NCBI GenBank assembly: GCA_964593895.1
Contig: CAZQKL010000050.1
Coordinates: 1-14,155, forward strand
Length of the DNA: 14,155 nt
DNA from: CAZQKL01 sp964593895 [NCBI: uncultured bacterium]
GTDB lineage: Bacteria; DYJV01
Direction: 5' to 3'
The notes beneath the pieces are model-generated. The model was not told the DNA's origin, made no database searches, and was given only the letters and a program-made list of their open reading frames with translations. A program made the position numbers and the translations under genes. Of this stretch, positions 7,172 through 14,119 are shown one piece after another. Position 1 is the first letter of the stretch. Every line of letters begins with the position of its first letter.

Positions 7172-7184
7172 AAAGGGGGGTAGT

Positions 7185-9551
7185 ATGAAGCCCATTTTTA
7201 AAGCAATAATTGTTGTATTTTCATTATTATTAATTTCAACTTATGGCTATTCTCAGGGAAGTGGTTGTACAACAGCTAAATGCCATAAAGGAATTGAAAG
7301 CATTATGCCACCAAATTCTCAAATGATGATTGCTATAAAAAACAATGGAAGAATGCATGGAGACCCAGATGGTTGTGTTATTTGCCATGGAGGAAATCCA
7401 AAAGAAACAAAAGACAAAGATAAAGCTCATAGAGGAATTCCTCCAACATTAAGAATTGCTCCAGGTCCAAAAGACTTTTATCCAGACCCTGGTTCAATAT
7501 GGATTGCCCAAAATACCTGTGGTGTTTGCCATGTTGGTTATGTATACAGGATGAGACTTGCTTTAATGAATACAGAAGCAGGAAAAATTCAGGGAAATCT
7601 CCATACTTTTGGCTTTAAAGAGGTTCAATTTTACAAGGTTCCTTATGGAAATCATAATGTAAATGATATTGATGGCCAGATGCCAATTGTTGGGACTAAA
7701 GAATATAAGATGTATATGAAACAGCTTATCACAATGTATCCATTTGCATGGCCAAAAAAATTGAAAAAATTACCTTTACCAACAGTTGATGAAATTTTAA
7801 AAGACCCAAAAAAAGCAGGTATAACATATTTGAGACATGATTGTGAAAGATGCCACATTGGTAATAGAGGAAGAGAAAAAAGAGGAGATTGGAGAGGAAT
7901 GGGATGCTCAGCTTGTCACATTCTTTACAGTAACGATGGTTATTATGAAGGAAATGATGCATCTATTCCTAAAAATCAACCTGGACATTTATTAAAGCAT
8001 CAAATAGTTGGGACAAGAGAAACAGGAGGAATTCCTGTTGAAACATGCAATTCTTGTCATAATAGAGGAAAAAGAATAGGAGTATCTTTCCAAGGATTAA
8101 TGGAATTCCCTTACGGTTCCCCATTTAATAAAATGGGGAAAAAACAACCAAAACTTCATACAAAACAGTATCTATTTATTGGAGATGATTTGCATCATCA
8201 ATATGAAAGCAGAAAGGAAAATCCAAAAGGTGGACTTCTATGTCAGGACTGCCATACAAGTATTGAAATGCATGGAGATGGCAATATACATGGAACAACA
8301 ATGGCACAGGTGGAAATTGAATGTACAGACTGTCACGGGACTGTAGATAAATATCCATGGGAATTACCAATTGGTTATGGTGACGAATATGGTAGAAAAT
8401 TGTCAAATAAGCCAAGAGGTCTTGCTAAAAAAAGAATAGCACCTGAAGACCAGTTTGGGTATCCATACAAACCTGAAGATGGATTTTTATTAAGTGCAAG
8501 AGGTAATCCTCTCGGAAATGTTGTAAAAAGAGGAAATGAAGTTATAGTGCATTCTGCAACTGGATTGGATTTTAAAGTTCCTTTATTAAAAACCCTTGCA
8601 AAAGAGAATAAATGGAAAGACCCATCAGCTGCAGTGGCAATGCAGTATATTAAAAAACATCAGGAAAAAATGGAATGTTATGCTTGCCATGCATCATGGG
8701 TTCCTCAATGTTATGGTTGCCATGTTAAAATTAGCTTTATGAGAAAGAATGGAAAAATGGTAATGAGTACAGATTGGGTTGAAAATGCTAATGCCCATAA
8801 AAAAGATGGAACAACTCCAGATTATCCTCTTGGTAAAAATGGAATAAAATCTCCTGGTAAAATTAAAGAATCAAGGTCATATTTAAGATGGGAAAATCCA
8901 GTACTTGGAATTAATGGTGAGGGAAGAGTATCTCCATTGATGCCTGGATGCCAAGTAACTTACACAGTAATTGGACCTGATGGTAAAGCTATTGTGAACA
9001 ATAAAATTGAATTAAGTCCAGATGAAGCCAAAGAACTTGGTCAAAAACATATACCTCTTGCAATTGATATGGCTCCTGTTCAACCACATACTGCTCAAAG
9101 AAAAGCGAGAACATGTGAATCATGTCACACCAATCCAAAAACAGTTGGTCTTGGAATTGGTGGAGGATTATTTGGAAAATACAATGAAAACATTGTTGAA
9201 GACCTTATAAATGCGAAAACCTTTAAGCCAATACCTAAAAAGTATCAAATTCAAATTCCTGCCATTCCTCAATTAAACTTTGACTGGTCACAAATTGTAA
9301 CAAAAGATGGAATTCAGCTCGCCACAGTTGGAACTCACTGGCCTATGAGTAGAGCATTCAACAAAGAAGAAATTTCAAATATATTAAGAGCTGGAACATG
9401 TATGGGGTGTCATCAAAATATGAAAGATAAGAAACTTTGGGAAAAAATTGCAACAAAAGGAACATTAACAATGAAACAGCATTTTGAAATGTTGAATAAA
9501 TTAATTAAATACATTGAAAAGAAAGGGATTAAACCAGCAGAGTTAAAATAA
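7185..9551 (+). CDS. Large exported 12-haem cytochrome c
   Basis: The 788-residue protein has a signal peptide (about 1-23) and twelve haem-binding motifs. The first is unusual, CTTAKCH (C28-H34, CX4CH). Eleven are CXXCH, starting at C64, C112, C220, C241, C288, C353, C380, C498, C509, C644 and C739. Two are close together (C498 and C509), as in stacked-haem cores. Long haem-free stretches (about 117-219, 385-497 and 514-643) suggest a substrate-binding or structural domain rather than a simple wire. No extra membrane segment is visible, so it is periplasmic or surface-exposed. The ribosome site is AAAGGGGGG. It may be the terminal oxidoreductase or the exit cytochrome of the complex encoded just upstream; I do not recognise a named enzyme family, and MccA/SirA or Geobacter-type conduits are only analogies. 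Confidence 0.9.
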   Translation: MKPIFKAIIVVFSLLLISTYGYSQGSGCTTAKCHKGIESIMPPNSQMMIAIKNNGRMHGDPDGCVICHGGNPKETKDKDKAHRGIPPTLRIAPGPKDFYPDPGSIWIAQNTCGVCHVGYVYRMRLALMNTEAGKIQGNLHTFGFKEVQFYKVPYGNHNVNDIDGQMPIVGTKEYKMYMKQLITMYPFAWPKKLKKLPLPTVDEILKDPKKAGITYLRHDCERCHIGNRGREKRGDWRGMGCSACHILYSNDGYYEGNDASIPKNQPGHLLKHQIVGTRETGGIPVETCNSCHNRGKRIGVSFQGLMEFPYGSPFNKMGKKQPKLHTKQYLFIGDDLHHQYESRKENPKGGLLCQDCHTSIEMHGDGNIHGTTMAQVEIECTDCHGTVDKYPWELPIGYGDEYGRKLSNKPRGLAKKRIAPEDQFGYPYKPEDGFLLSARGNPLGNVVKRGNEVIVHSATGLDFKVPLLKTLAKENKWKDPSAAVAMQYIKKHQEKMECYACHASWVPQCYGCHVKISFMRKNGKMVMSTDWVENANAHKKDGTTPDYPLGKNGIKSPGKIKESRSYLRWENPVLGINGEGRVSPLMPGCQVTYTVIGPDGKAIVNNKIELSPDEAKELGQKHIPLAIDMAPVQPHTAQRKARTCESCHTNPKTVGLGIGGGLFGKYNENIVEDLINAKTFKPIPKKYQIQIPAIPQLNFDWSQIVTKDGIQLATVGTHWPMSRAFNKEEISNILRAGTCMGCHQNMKDKKLWEKIATKGTLTMKQHFEMLNKLIKYIEKKGIKPAELK

Positions 9552-9562
9552 GGAGGTAAATA

Positions 9563-9802
9563 ATGGATGCAAAGAAATTTTTGGCAAGTATAAGTATTAT
9601 GTCAATAGTGAGTGGAATTAGCCTGTTAAATGGAACAAATATCAATAATGAAAAAATTGTAATTACAAAAAGTGGATGAGGTGGTTGAGGTGGAAAATCT
9701 ATGAGTGCTGGTAGCACAAAGAAAGTTAAAAAATCTGACAATATGACAAACGATAATGAATCAAAGAAAAAGCAAAGTAACGAGTCAAGTGGTTGAGGTT
9801 AA
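9563..9802 (+). CDS. Selenocysteine-containing RiPP precursor peptide (three in-frame UGA)
   Basis: From ATG 9563 (site AAGGAGGT, well spaced) the frame runs 80 codons to TAA, crossing UGA at codons 39, 42 and 78. The N-terminal part (MDAKKFLASISIMS, then a hydrophobic run to about residue 22) looks like a leader. The middle is KSG-U-GG-U-GGKS, a Lys/Asn/Ser-rich spacer follows, and the chain ends SSG-U-G. All three UGAs sit in the same G-U-G context, two with the identical DNA GGTTGAGGT, which chance stops would not show. Hairpins at 9705-9717 and 9808-9836 lie at SECIS distance. It is 11 bases after the 12-haem cytochrome and is followed by a radical SAM/SPASM maturase. I recall a profile family called 'selenobiotic' radical-SAM-modified peptides with such Gly-Sec repeats, and the fit is good. 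Read conventionally, only a 38-residue stub would be made. Confidence 0.85.
9705..9717 (+). promoter_or_regulatory. Candidate SECIS hairpin shared by UGA codons 39 and 42
   Basis: GTGCT-GGT-AGCAC forms a 5-bp stem with a GGT loop, like the GGU loop of the classical fdhF element. The loop begins 22 bases after UGA 42 and 31 bases after UGA 39, inside the 16-37 range for both. The stem is short, which lowers confidence. Confidence 0.6.
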
Positions 9803-9807
9803 AATAT

Positions 9808-9840
9808 AATGGGGATGCAGGGATTGCATCCCCATTTTTT
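9808..9840 (+). terminator. Terminator-like hairpin that may also be the SECIS for UGA codon 78
   Basis: A perfect 12-bp stem (AATGGGGATGCA/TGCATCCCCATT) with loop GGGAT is followed by a U run to 9840, a clear rho-independent form. The loop starts 24 bases after the third UGA, with G in its first two positions, so it also meets SECIS rules although it lies past the TAA stop. Partial read-through would give low maturase expression. Confidence 0.75.
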
Positions 9841-9849
9841 ATATAAATC

Positions 9850-11085
9850 ATGTATGCAATAAATCCTAATTTAGAAATTATTTCCAAAAACCAGAATTTA
9901 TTTGCTAAAATAAATGAAAAAATTTTTCCAATTTCTAATGAAGAACTATTAGTTTTAAAAATAATAAGCGAAAATCTAAATCCAATAACTGTTTCAGAAA
10001 AATTTAATATACCTTTAAAATGCATCACCTACAATATTGAAAGTTGTTTATCAAAAAAATTAATTAGTAGGGAAAAGCCGTTACTTACAAGAGAAAATAA
10101 TGATTCTCCAGAAGTTTTTATACTTCAATGGCATATAACTAACAAATGTGATTTGAATTGTAAACATTGCTATGACAGAACCAAAAGAGATGAGATAAGT
10201 TATAATGATACTATTAATGTTATGAAAGATTTATACATTTTCTGTTTTAAATATTCAGTTTTCCCTCAAATAACATTTACAGGAGGGAACCCTTTTTTAC
10301 ATAAAGATTTTATAAAACTTTATAAAAATGCTTCTGAAATGGGATTTATAATTGGAATTCTTGGAAATCCAGTAGAGGAAAAGAAATTAGTAGAAATTTT
10401 AAAAATCCAAAAACCTTCCTTTTACCAAATAAGCCTTGAAGGAATGGAAGAATATAATGATTTCATAAGAGGGAAAGGTCATTTTAAAAAAGCTATTAAT
10501 TTCTTAAAAATATTAAAAAAATATAGAATTTATGCAAGTGTAATGCTTACACTTCATAAAGGAAATATAAATCAGGTTTTTGAATTGATAAAAATTCTTG
10601 AAGGAATAGCAGATAGTTTTACTTTTAACAGATTATCTCTTGTTGGTGAAGGAGAAAATTTACAAATTTTCTCAAAAGATGAATATATTGAGTTTTTGAA
10701 AAAATATATTGAAATTGCAAAAGATAAACCATTTGTTAGACTAAAAGACAATCTCATAAATATTCTTTTGTATAAAAAAGAAAAAAAATTTTTTGGTGGA
10801 TGCACTGGATTTGGATGTGGTGCAGCCTTTAATTTTGTAGCTCTGTTGCCTGATGGAGAGGTTCATGCTTGCAGAAAATTTCCATCTTTTATTGGCAATA
10901 TTATAGAAAACACTTTAGAGGAAATTTATTTTTCTGAAAAAGCAAAAAATTATAGGGAAGGACCTGAAGAATGTAAAAATTGCCCTATTAATTTTGTATG
11001 TCGTGGTTGCTTGGCGGTAATTTATAATTTTCATAAAGATGTAAAAAAATTTAAAGACCCTTATTGTTTTTTTAACAAAATTTAA
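9850..11085 (+). CDS. Radical SAM/SPASM maturase of the selenocysteine peptide
   Basis: The 411-residue protein has an N-terminal winged-helix, PqqD-like region (about 15-80) that could bind the leader. The radical SAM core shows C100-x3-C104-x2-C107 (NKCDLNCKHCY), FTGGNPF and ISLEGM. The SPASM domain has C318, C323, C341, C375, C378, C384, C387 and C406, enough for two auxiliary Fe-S clusters. The GCTGFGCGAAFNFVALLPDG region and CRKFP motif match what I remember of the 'selenobiotic' peptide maturase family. No ribosome site precedes ATG 9850 and the gene lies behind a strong hairpin, which suggests low expression relative to the precursor. It is followed by the exported protein gene 12 bases on. 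The inferred substrate is the Sec peptide; the bond formed is unknown. Confidence 0.92.
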   Translation: MYAINPNLEIISKNQNLFAKINEKIFPISNEELLVLKIISENLNPITVSEKFNIPLKCITYNIESCLSKKLISREKPLLTRENNDSPEVFILQWHITNKCDLNCKHCYDRTKRDEISYNDTINVMKDLYIFCFKYSVFPQITFTGGNPFLHKDFIKLYKNASEMGFIIGILGNPVEEKKLVEILKIQKPSFYQISLEGMEEYNDFIRGKGHFKKAINFLKILKKYRIYASVMLTLHKGNINQVFELIKILEGIADSFTFNRLSLVGEGENLQIFSKDEYIEFLKKYIEIAKDKPFVRLKDNLINILLYKKEKKFFGGCTGFGCGAAFNFVALLPDGEVHACRKFPSFIGNIIENTLEEIYFSEKAKNYREGPEECKNCPINFVCRGCLAVIYNFHKDVKKFKDPYCFFNKI

Positions 11086-11097
11086 TGGAGGTTTGCC

Positions 11098-11682
11098 ATG
11101 ACCATGAGAAAGTTTTTATTCAGTTTTTTATTTTTAGCTATTTTTTCTAAAATTTATTCTCAGAATATAATTATTGATAATTTTTCAACTTATAATAGTT
11201 CATGGAAGATTATAACAGGTAAGTGGATTTTTAAAAATGGTGTTTTAAAGCAAGTCAGTAGAATTCACAGATATTGTGTAATAATGAGAACTGATGTAAA
11301 GTTTAAAAATGGAATTATTTCTGTTGATTTTATGCCAATTAAAGGAATTATAGATGCAAGTGGAGGAATAATTTTTAGAGCTCAAAATAGCAGAAATTAT
11401 TATATTATTAGAGCAAATAGCCTTGAAAACAATTTCAATTTGTACATATATAAAAATGGGAAAAGATATTTATTAAAATCAGTCTATACAAAAGCACCTG
11501 AAAAAAAGAAATTCCATAATATAAAAGTGTTCGTAAATGGAACTCATATTAAAGCATGTTTAGACAATAGATGTATTTTAAATTTTAATGATAACACATT
11601 TAAAAAACCTGGATATGTTGGTTTATGGACAAAGGCTGATTCAGTAACAATATTTGATAATTTTTTTATCTCTTTTCAATGA
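11098..11682 (+). CDS. Exported beta-sandwich-like protein (laminin-G/DUF1080-like)
   Basis: The 194-residue protein has a signal peptide (about 1-21, ending IYSQ) and one domain with repeating beta-strands. Strand motifs include FSTYNSSWKIITGKWIFKNG, GGIIFRAQN, YYIIRAN, HNIKVFVNGTHIKACLD and GYVGLWTKADSVTIFDNF. This pattern is typical of concanavalin/laminin-G-like folds such as DUF1080, which often bind glycans or surfaces. It has a good ribosome site (GGAGG, seven bases before ATG) and follows the maturase by 12 bases, so it is the last gene of the operon. A second ATG at 11104 is possible. Its tail overlaps the convergent CooT gene by 17 bases. Its role in the peptide system is unknown. 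Confidence 0.8.
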   Translation: MTMRKFLFSFLFLAIFSKIYSQNIIIDNFSTYNSSWKIITGKWIFKNGVLKQVSRIHRYCVIMRTDVKFKNGIISVDFMPIKGIIDASGGIIFRAQNSRNYYIIRANSLENNFNLYIYKNGKRYLLKSVYTKAPEKKKFHNIKVFVNGTHIKACLDNRCILNFNDNTFKKPGYVGLWTKADSVTIFDNFFISFQ

Positions 11683-11857
11683 AAATTTTATGATTTAATA
11701 AATCAACTTTTTTTAATTCACCTTTTACCTTTTTTTCTTCACCAAAAAGAGAAATTAATAAAATTGTATTGTCATTTTCAAAAAGAACTTTTGCAACATC
11801 TTCAAGAATTAACTCTTCATTATTTCCATCAATAAAATATGCATTTGACTGACACAT
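11666..11857 (-). CDS. CooT-family small nickel-binding protein
   Basis: The 63-residue protein begins MCQSNAYFIDGNNEELILEDV and continues with an ISLFGEEK strand and a terminal VDLLNHKIFIEK. That is the length and pattern of the CooT family, where Cys2 contributes to Ni(II) binding in a dimer. Cys2 is present. Its ribosome site (GGAGGT) lies in the last codons of the NapH-like gene, two bases apart, so the genes are coupled. CooT was described with CO dehydrogenase maturation; no such enzyme is in the window, so the local role is open. Confidence 0.8.
   Translation of the reverse strand: MCQSNAYFIDGNNEELILEDVAKVLFENDNTILLISLFGEEKKVKGELKKVDLLNHKIFIEKR
11691..11714 (+). terminator. Weak AT-rich terminator for the plus-strand operon
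   Basis: TGATTTAATAAATCA is a palindrome that can fold into a short stem, followed by AC and seven T. It lies nine bases after the plus-strand stop, inside the convergent CooT gene. An all-AT stem makes it weak. Confidence 0.35.
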
Positions 11858-11859
11858 TA

Positions 11860-12708
11860 TTAACCTCCAAATTTAGATGTAATTGCTCCAAATTTACAAT
11901 TTTTTTTACATTCAAAACATTTGATACAGTTGAAATTATTACAAATTTCATCTAATTCCAATTCCATAGGGCAATTCTTTACACACTTCAAACATTTCAC
12001 ACATTTATTTTCATCTCTTTTTAGTTGTAAGAAACTAATTTTATTAAAAATTGAATAAATTGCTCCTAAAGGACAGAAAAATCTGCAAAAAGGTCTTTTA
12101 ATAAACAGAAATGATATTAAAAAAATTAATAAAATAGTTAATTTTAGATAATAATTCCATCCAATTAGATGTCTCAATGATGGCATAAGTAATGGTAAAG
12201 GTAGGCCAGCTTCCAATGTTCCTGCAGGGCAAAAAAATCTACAGAATATTGTTTGACCTAAATTGAATTTATCTACAATGATTGCGGGAAGTAAAATCAC
12301 CATTACCAATAAAATCAAATACTTTAAATATCTCAATAATTTTAAATTTACTTTTACTTTTTTTATTGGAATTTTATACATAACTTCCTGAAAAAAACCA
12401 AAAGGACATAGCCAACCACATATAAATCTTCCACCAATAATTCCGAAAATTCCAAGTAGCCCGAGAGTGTAAAAACCTAAAATATATTTTTTTAATGACA
12501 AATTTACTCTTATTGAGGCTGAAATATGTTGAATTATTCCAATTGGACATGCAAAGATACTTAAAGGACAAGAATAACAATTTAATCCAGGAGAACAAAA
12601 AAGTTTTAATTTTCCAGTATAAATTGTTCTTTTAATAAAACCAAAAAAATATGAATTTGTAATAATTGCTGAAATAAAAGCTATCCAATGCCTATGCAAC
12701 TTAGACAT
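11860..12708 (-). CDS. NapH-like polytopic 4Fe-4S membrane protein
   Basis: The 282-residue protein has about five membrane segments and the cysteine pairs of the NapH/CcoG/NosR-type module. These are C38/C44/C47/C54 near the N-terminus, CGWLCP (C97, C101), CRFFCP twice (C156/C160 and C208/C212), and a C-terminal ferredoxin domain with C236/239/242/246 and C261/264/267/271. Such proteins pass electrons across or into the membrane from quinol or ferredoxin to periplasmic partners. Its start overlaps the CXXC peptide gene by 28 bases, and the CooT gene follows two bases later. The partner enzyme is not apparent from the window. Confidence 0.9.
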   Translation of the reverse strand: MSKLHRHWIAFISAIITNSYFFGFIKRTIYTGKLKLFCSPGLNCYSCPLSIFACPIGIIQHISASIRVNLSLKKYILGFYTLGLLGIFGIIGGRFICGWLCPFGFFQEVMYKIPIKKVKVNLKLLRYLKYLILLVMVILLPAIIVDKFNLGQTIFCRFFCPAGTLEAGLPLPLLMPSLRHLIGWNYYLKLTILLIFLISFLFIKRPFCRFFCPLGAIYSIFNKISFLQLKRDENKCVKCLKCVKNCPMELELDEICNNFNCIKCFECKKNCKFGAITSKFGG

Positions 12709-12812
12709 ATTTTTATTGCCTTATTTAATACAAATTTTGGTTCTCCAATAATTATTCCTATTATTAAAGAAAGAATTAAAATTCCCAATAGAAAAAATTT
12801 AATTTTTTTCAT
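12681..12812 (-). CDS. 43-residue CXXC membrane peptide (CD1871A-like)
   Basis: From ATG 12812 to TAG 12681 the frame gives MKKIKFFLLGILIL, a hydrophobic helix to about residue 23, then GEPKFVLNKAIKICLSCIGIG. The ending KAIxICLxCIGIG matches what I recall of the CD1871A family of CXXC small proteins, which are typically encoded next to NapH-like 4Fe-4S membrane proteins, as here. It overlaps the upstream CNNM gene by 14 bases and the downstream NapH-like gene by 28 bases, so it fills an otherwise unexplained gap. It is probably a membrane thiol partner of the NapH-like protein; function unproven. Confidence 0.8.
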   Translation of the reverse strand: MKKIKFFLLGILILSLIIGIIIGEPKFVLNKAIKICLSCIGIG

Positions 12813-14064
12813 CAATAAATTCCATTTTAATTTTTTCAACTTTCATTTTATCAACATCTATTGCAGTAAATTTAACATTTTCATAAATTATGCTATCCCC
12901 TTTTTCAGGGATTTTATCAAGTTTTGCAATGAAAAAACCTGCCAATGTTGAAAATTCATGCTCTTCAGGCAAATTGATGTTAAAAATTTCATTAAATCTT
13001 TTTATATGAATATCACCGTCAATAATATACTCTTTATCGTTTATTTTTTCAATTTTCTTTTCTTCCTTATCAAATTCATCCTGTATTTCTCCAACAATTT
13101 CTTCTAAAATATCTTCAAGAGTAATTATCCCATTGAACCCTCCATATTCATCAACTACAATTGCAAGATGGAAATTATTCATTTTCATCAATTTTAAAAC
13201 CTCTTCTATTTTGGCAAACTCTGGGACAAAATATGCCTTTTGTAGAATTTTTACAATATCTAAATTTGTAATTTTTTCTTTTGATGAAAGCAATTTTAAA
13301 AGATTTTTTGTATGTAGAACCCCAATAATGTTGTCAATTTTATCTTTATATACAGGATATCTTGAAAAATTATTTTTTTTAACAATCTCAATAATTTTAT
13401 TGATTTTTTCATCAATATTTATAACCACAACTTCAACTCGTGGAATCATTATATCTTTAACAATTAGATGGCTAAAGTTTATTAAATTATTAAGCATAGA
13501 GCTTTTCTCTTTTTCCAATATTCCATATTCTTCACTTGTGATAATTATAGATTTTAGTTCATCTTCAGTTATTACAAATTTATCCTCTTCTTGTTTTGCT
13601 CCAAAAATTTTTAAAATAACTGAAGTAATAAAATTTATTAAAATAATAACAGGTTTAAAAAGAAACATTAATTTATCAATAATTCTTACAGAAAAGAAAG
13701 ATACTTTTTGAGGATTATTTGAAGAGTAAACTTTTGGAGTAATTTCTGCAAAAATAAGAATAATTAAAGTCATTACAACAGTAGAATAAACAACCCCACT
13801 TTCTCCAAAATATTTCAAAAAAATATAAGTTGAAATTGAAGATGCAGCAATATTTACAAGATTATTTCCAATTAAAATTGTGGAAATAAGTAATCCTTGT
13901 TCATCAAGTACCTTTTTAACTTTTATTGCTGTTTTGTTTTTTTTCTTAATAAGATGTATTAATTTAAATTTGTTGAGGGCAAAAAAAGCTGTTTCTGAAC
14001 CTGAAAAAAAAGCAGAAAGGATTATAAGAAGAATTAAAAGGATTATAAGATAAATATCTTGCAT
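12799..14064 (-). CDS. CNNM/CorC-type membrane protein (DUF21, CBS pair, CorC_HlyC)
   Basis: The 421-residue protein has the normal family length and order. The DUF21 membrane domain (about 1-180) shows the signature SAFFSGSETAFFALNK near its start. A CBS pair follows (about 200-325), with IMIPRVEVVVI and the FSRYPVY segment, and VDEYGGFNGIITLEDILEEIVGEIQDEFD leads into the C-terminal CorC_HlyC domain (about 340-415). Family members are implicated in Mg/Co transport or efflux. The conserved SGSETAF motif close to the start supports ATG 14064, although no ribosome site is visible. It is the first gene of a four-gene operon reaching 11666. Confidence 0.93.
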   Translation of the reverse strand: MQDIYLIILLILLIILSAFFSGSETAFFALNKFKLIHLIKKKNKTAIKVKKVLDEQGLLISTILIGNNLVNIAASSISTYIFLKYFGESGVVYSTVVMTLIILIFAEITPKVYSSNNPQKVSFFSVRIIDKLMFLFKPVIILINFITSVILKIFGAKQEEDKFVITEDELKSIIITSEEYGILEKEKSSMLNNLINFSHLIVKDIMIPRVEVVVINIDEKINKIIEIVKKNNFSRYPVYKDKIDNIIGVLHTKNLLKLLSSKEKITNLDIVKILQKAYFVPEFAKIEEVLKLMKMNNFHLAIVVDEYGGFNGIITLEDILEEIVGEIQDEFDKEEKKIEKINDKEYIIDGDIHIKRFNEIFNINLPEEHEFSTLAGFFIAKLDKIPEKGDSIIYENVKFTAIDVDKMKVEKIKMEFIDEKN

Positions 14065-14073
14065 TTTTAAATT

Positions 14074-14102
14074 TGGATAATCAAAAAAGAAAAAGATGTC
14101 AA
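14074..14102 (-). promoter_or_regulatory. Promoter candidate for the CNNM operon
   Basis: A consensus TTGACA (14097-14102) stands 17 bases before TATCCA (14074-14079, a weak -10). The predicted start near 14067 is only a few bases before the ATG, so the transcript would be nearly leaderless, in keeping with the absent ribosome site. Confidence 0.45.
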
Positions 14103-14119
14103 GAATAGAAATAAAAAAA

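Noticed and set aside
9677-9796. UGA recoded genome-wide (Trp or Gly code) instead of selenocysteine
   Set aside because: UGA is the natural stop of the Fe-S subunit (5937-5939), the NrfD-like subunit (7137-7139), the histidine kinase (2193-2195) and the exported protein (11680-11682), and TGG is used for Trp throughout.
9726-10028. 100-codon minus-strand ORF
   Set aside because: It covers the Sec peptide, the terminator and the maturase start in antisense, with no ribosome site or recognisable domain.
12688-12951. 87-codon plus-strand ORF
   Set aside because: It is antisense to the CXXC peptide and the end of the CNNM gene, Phe/Ile/Asn-rich, with no support.
13133-13711. 192-codon plus-strand ORF opposite the CNNM gene
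   Set aside because: It is the antisense shadow of a well-conserved DUF21/CBS protein; its translation is low-complexity and resembles no known domain.
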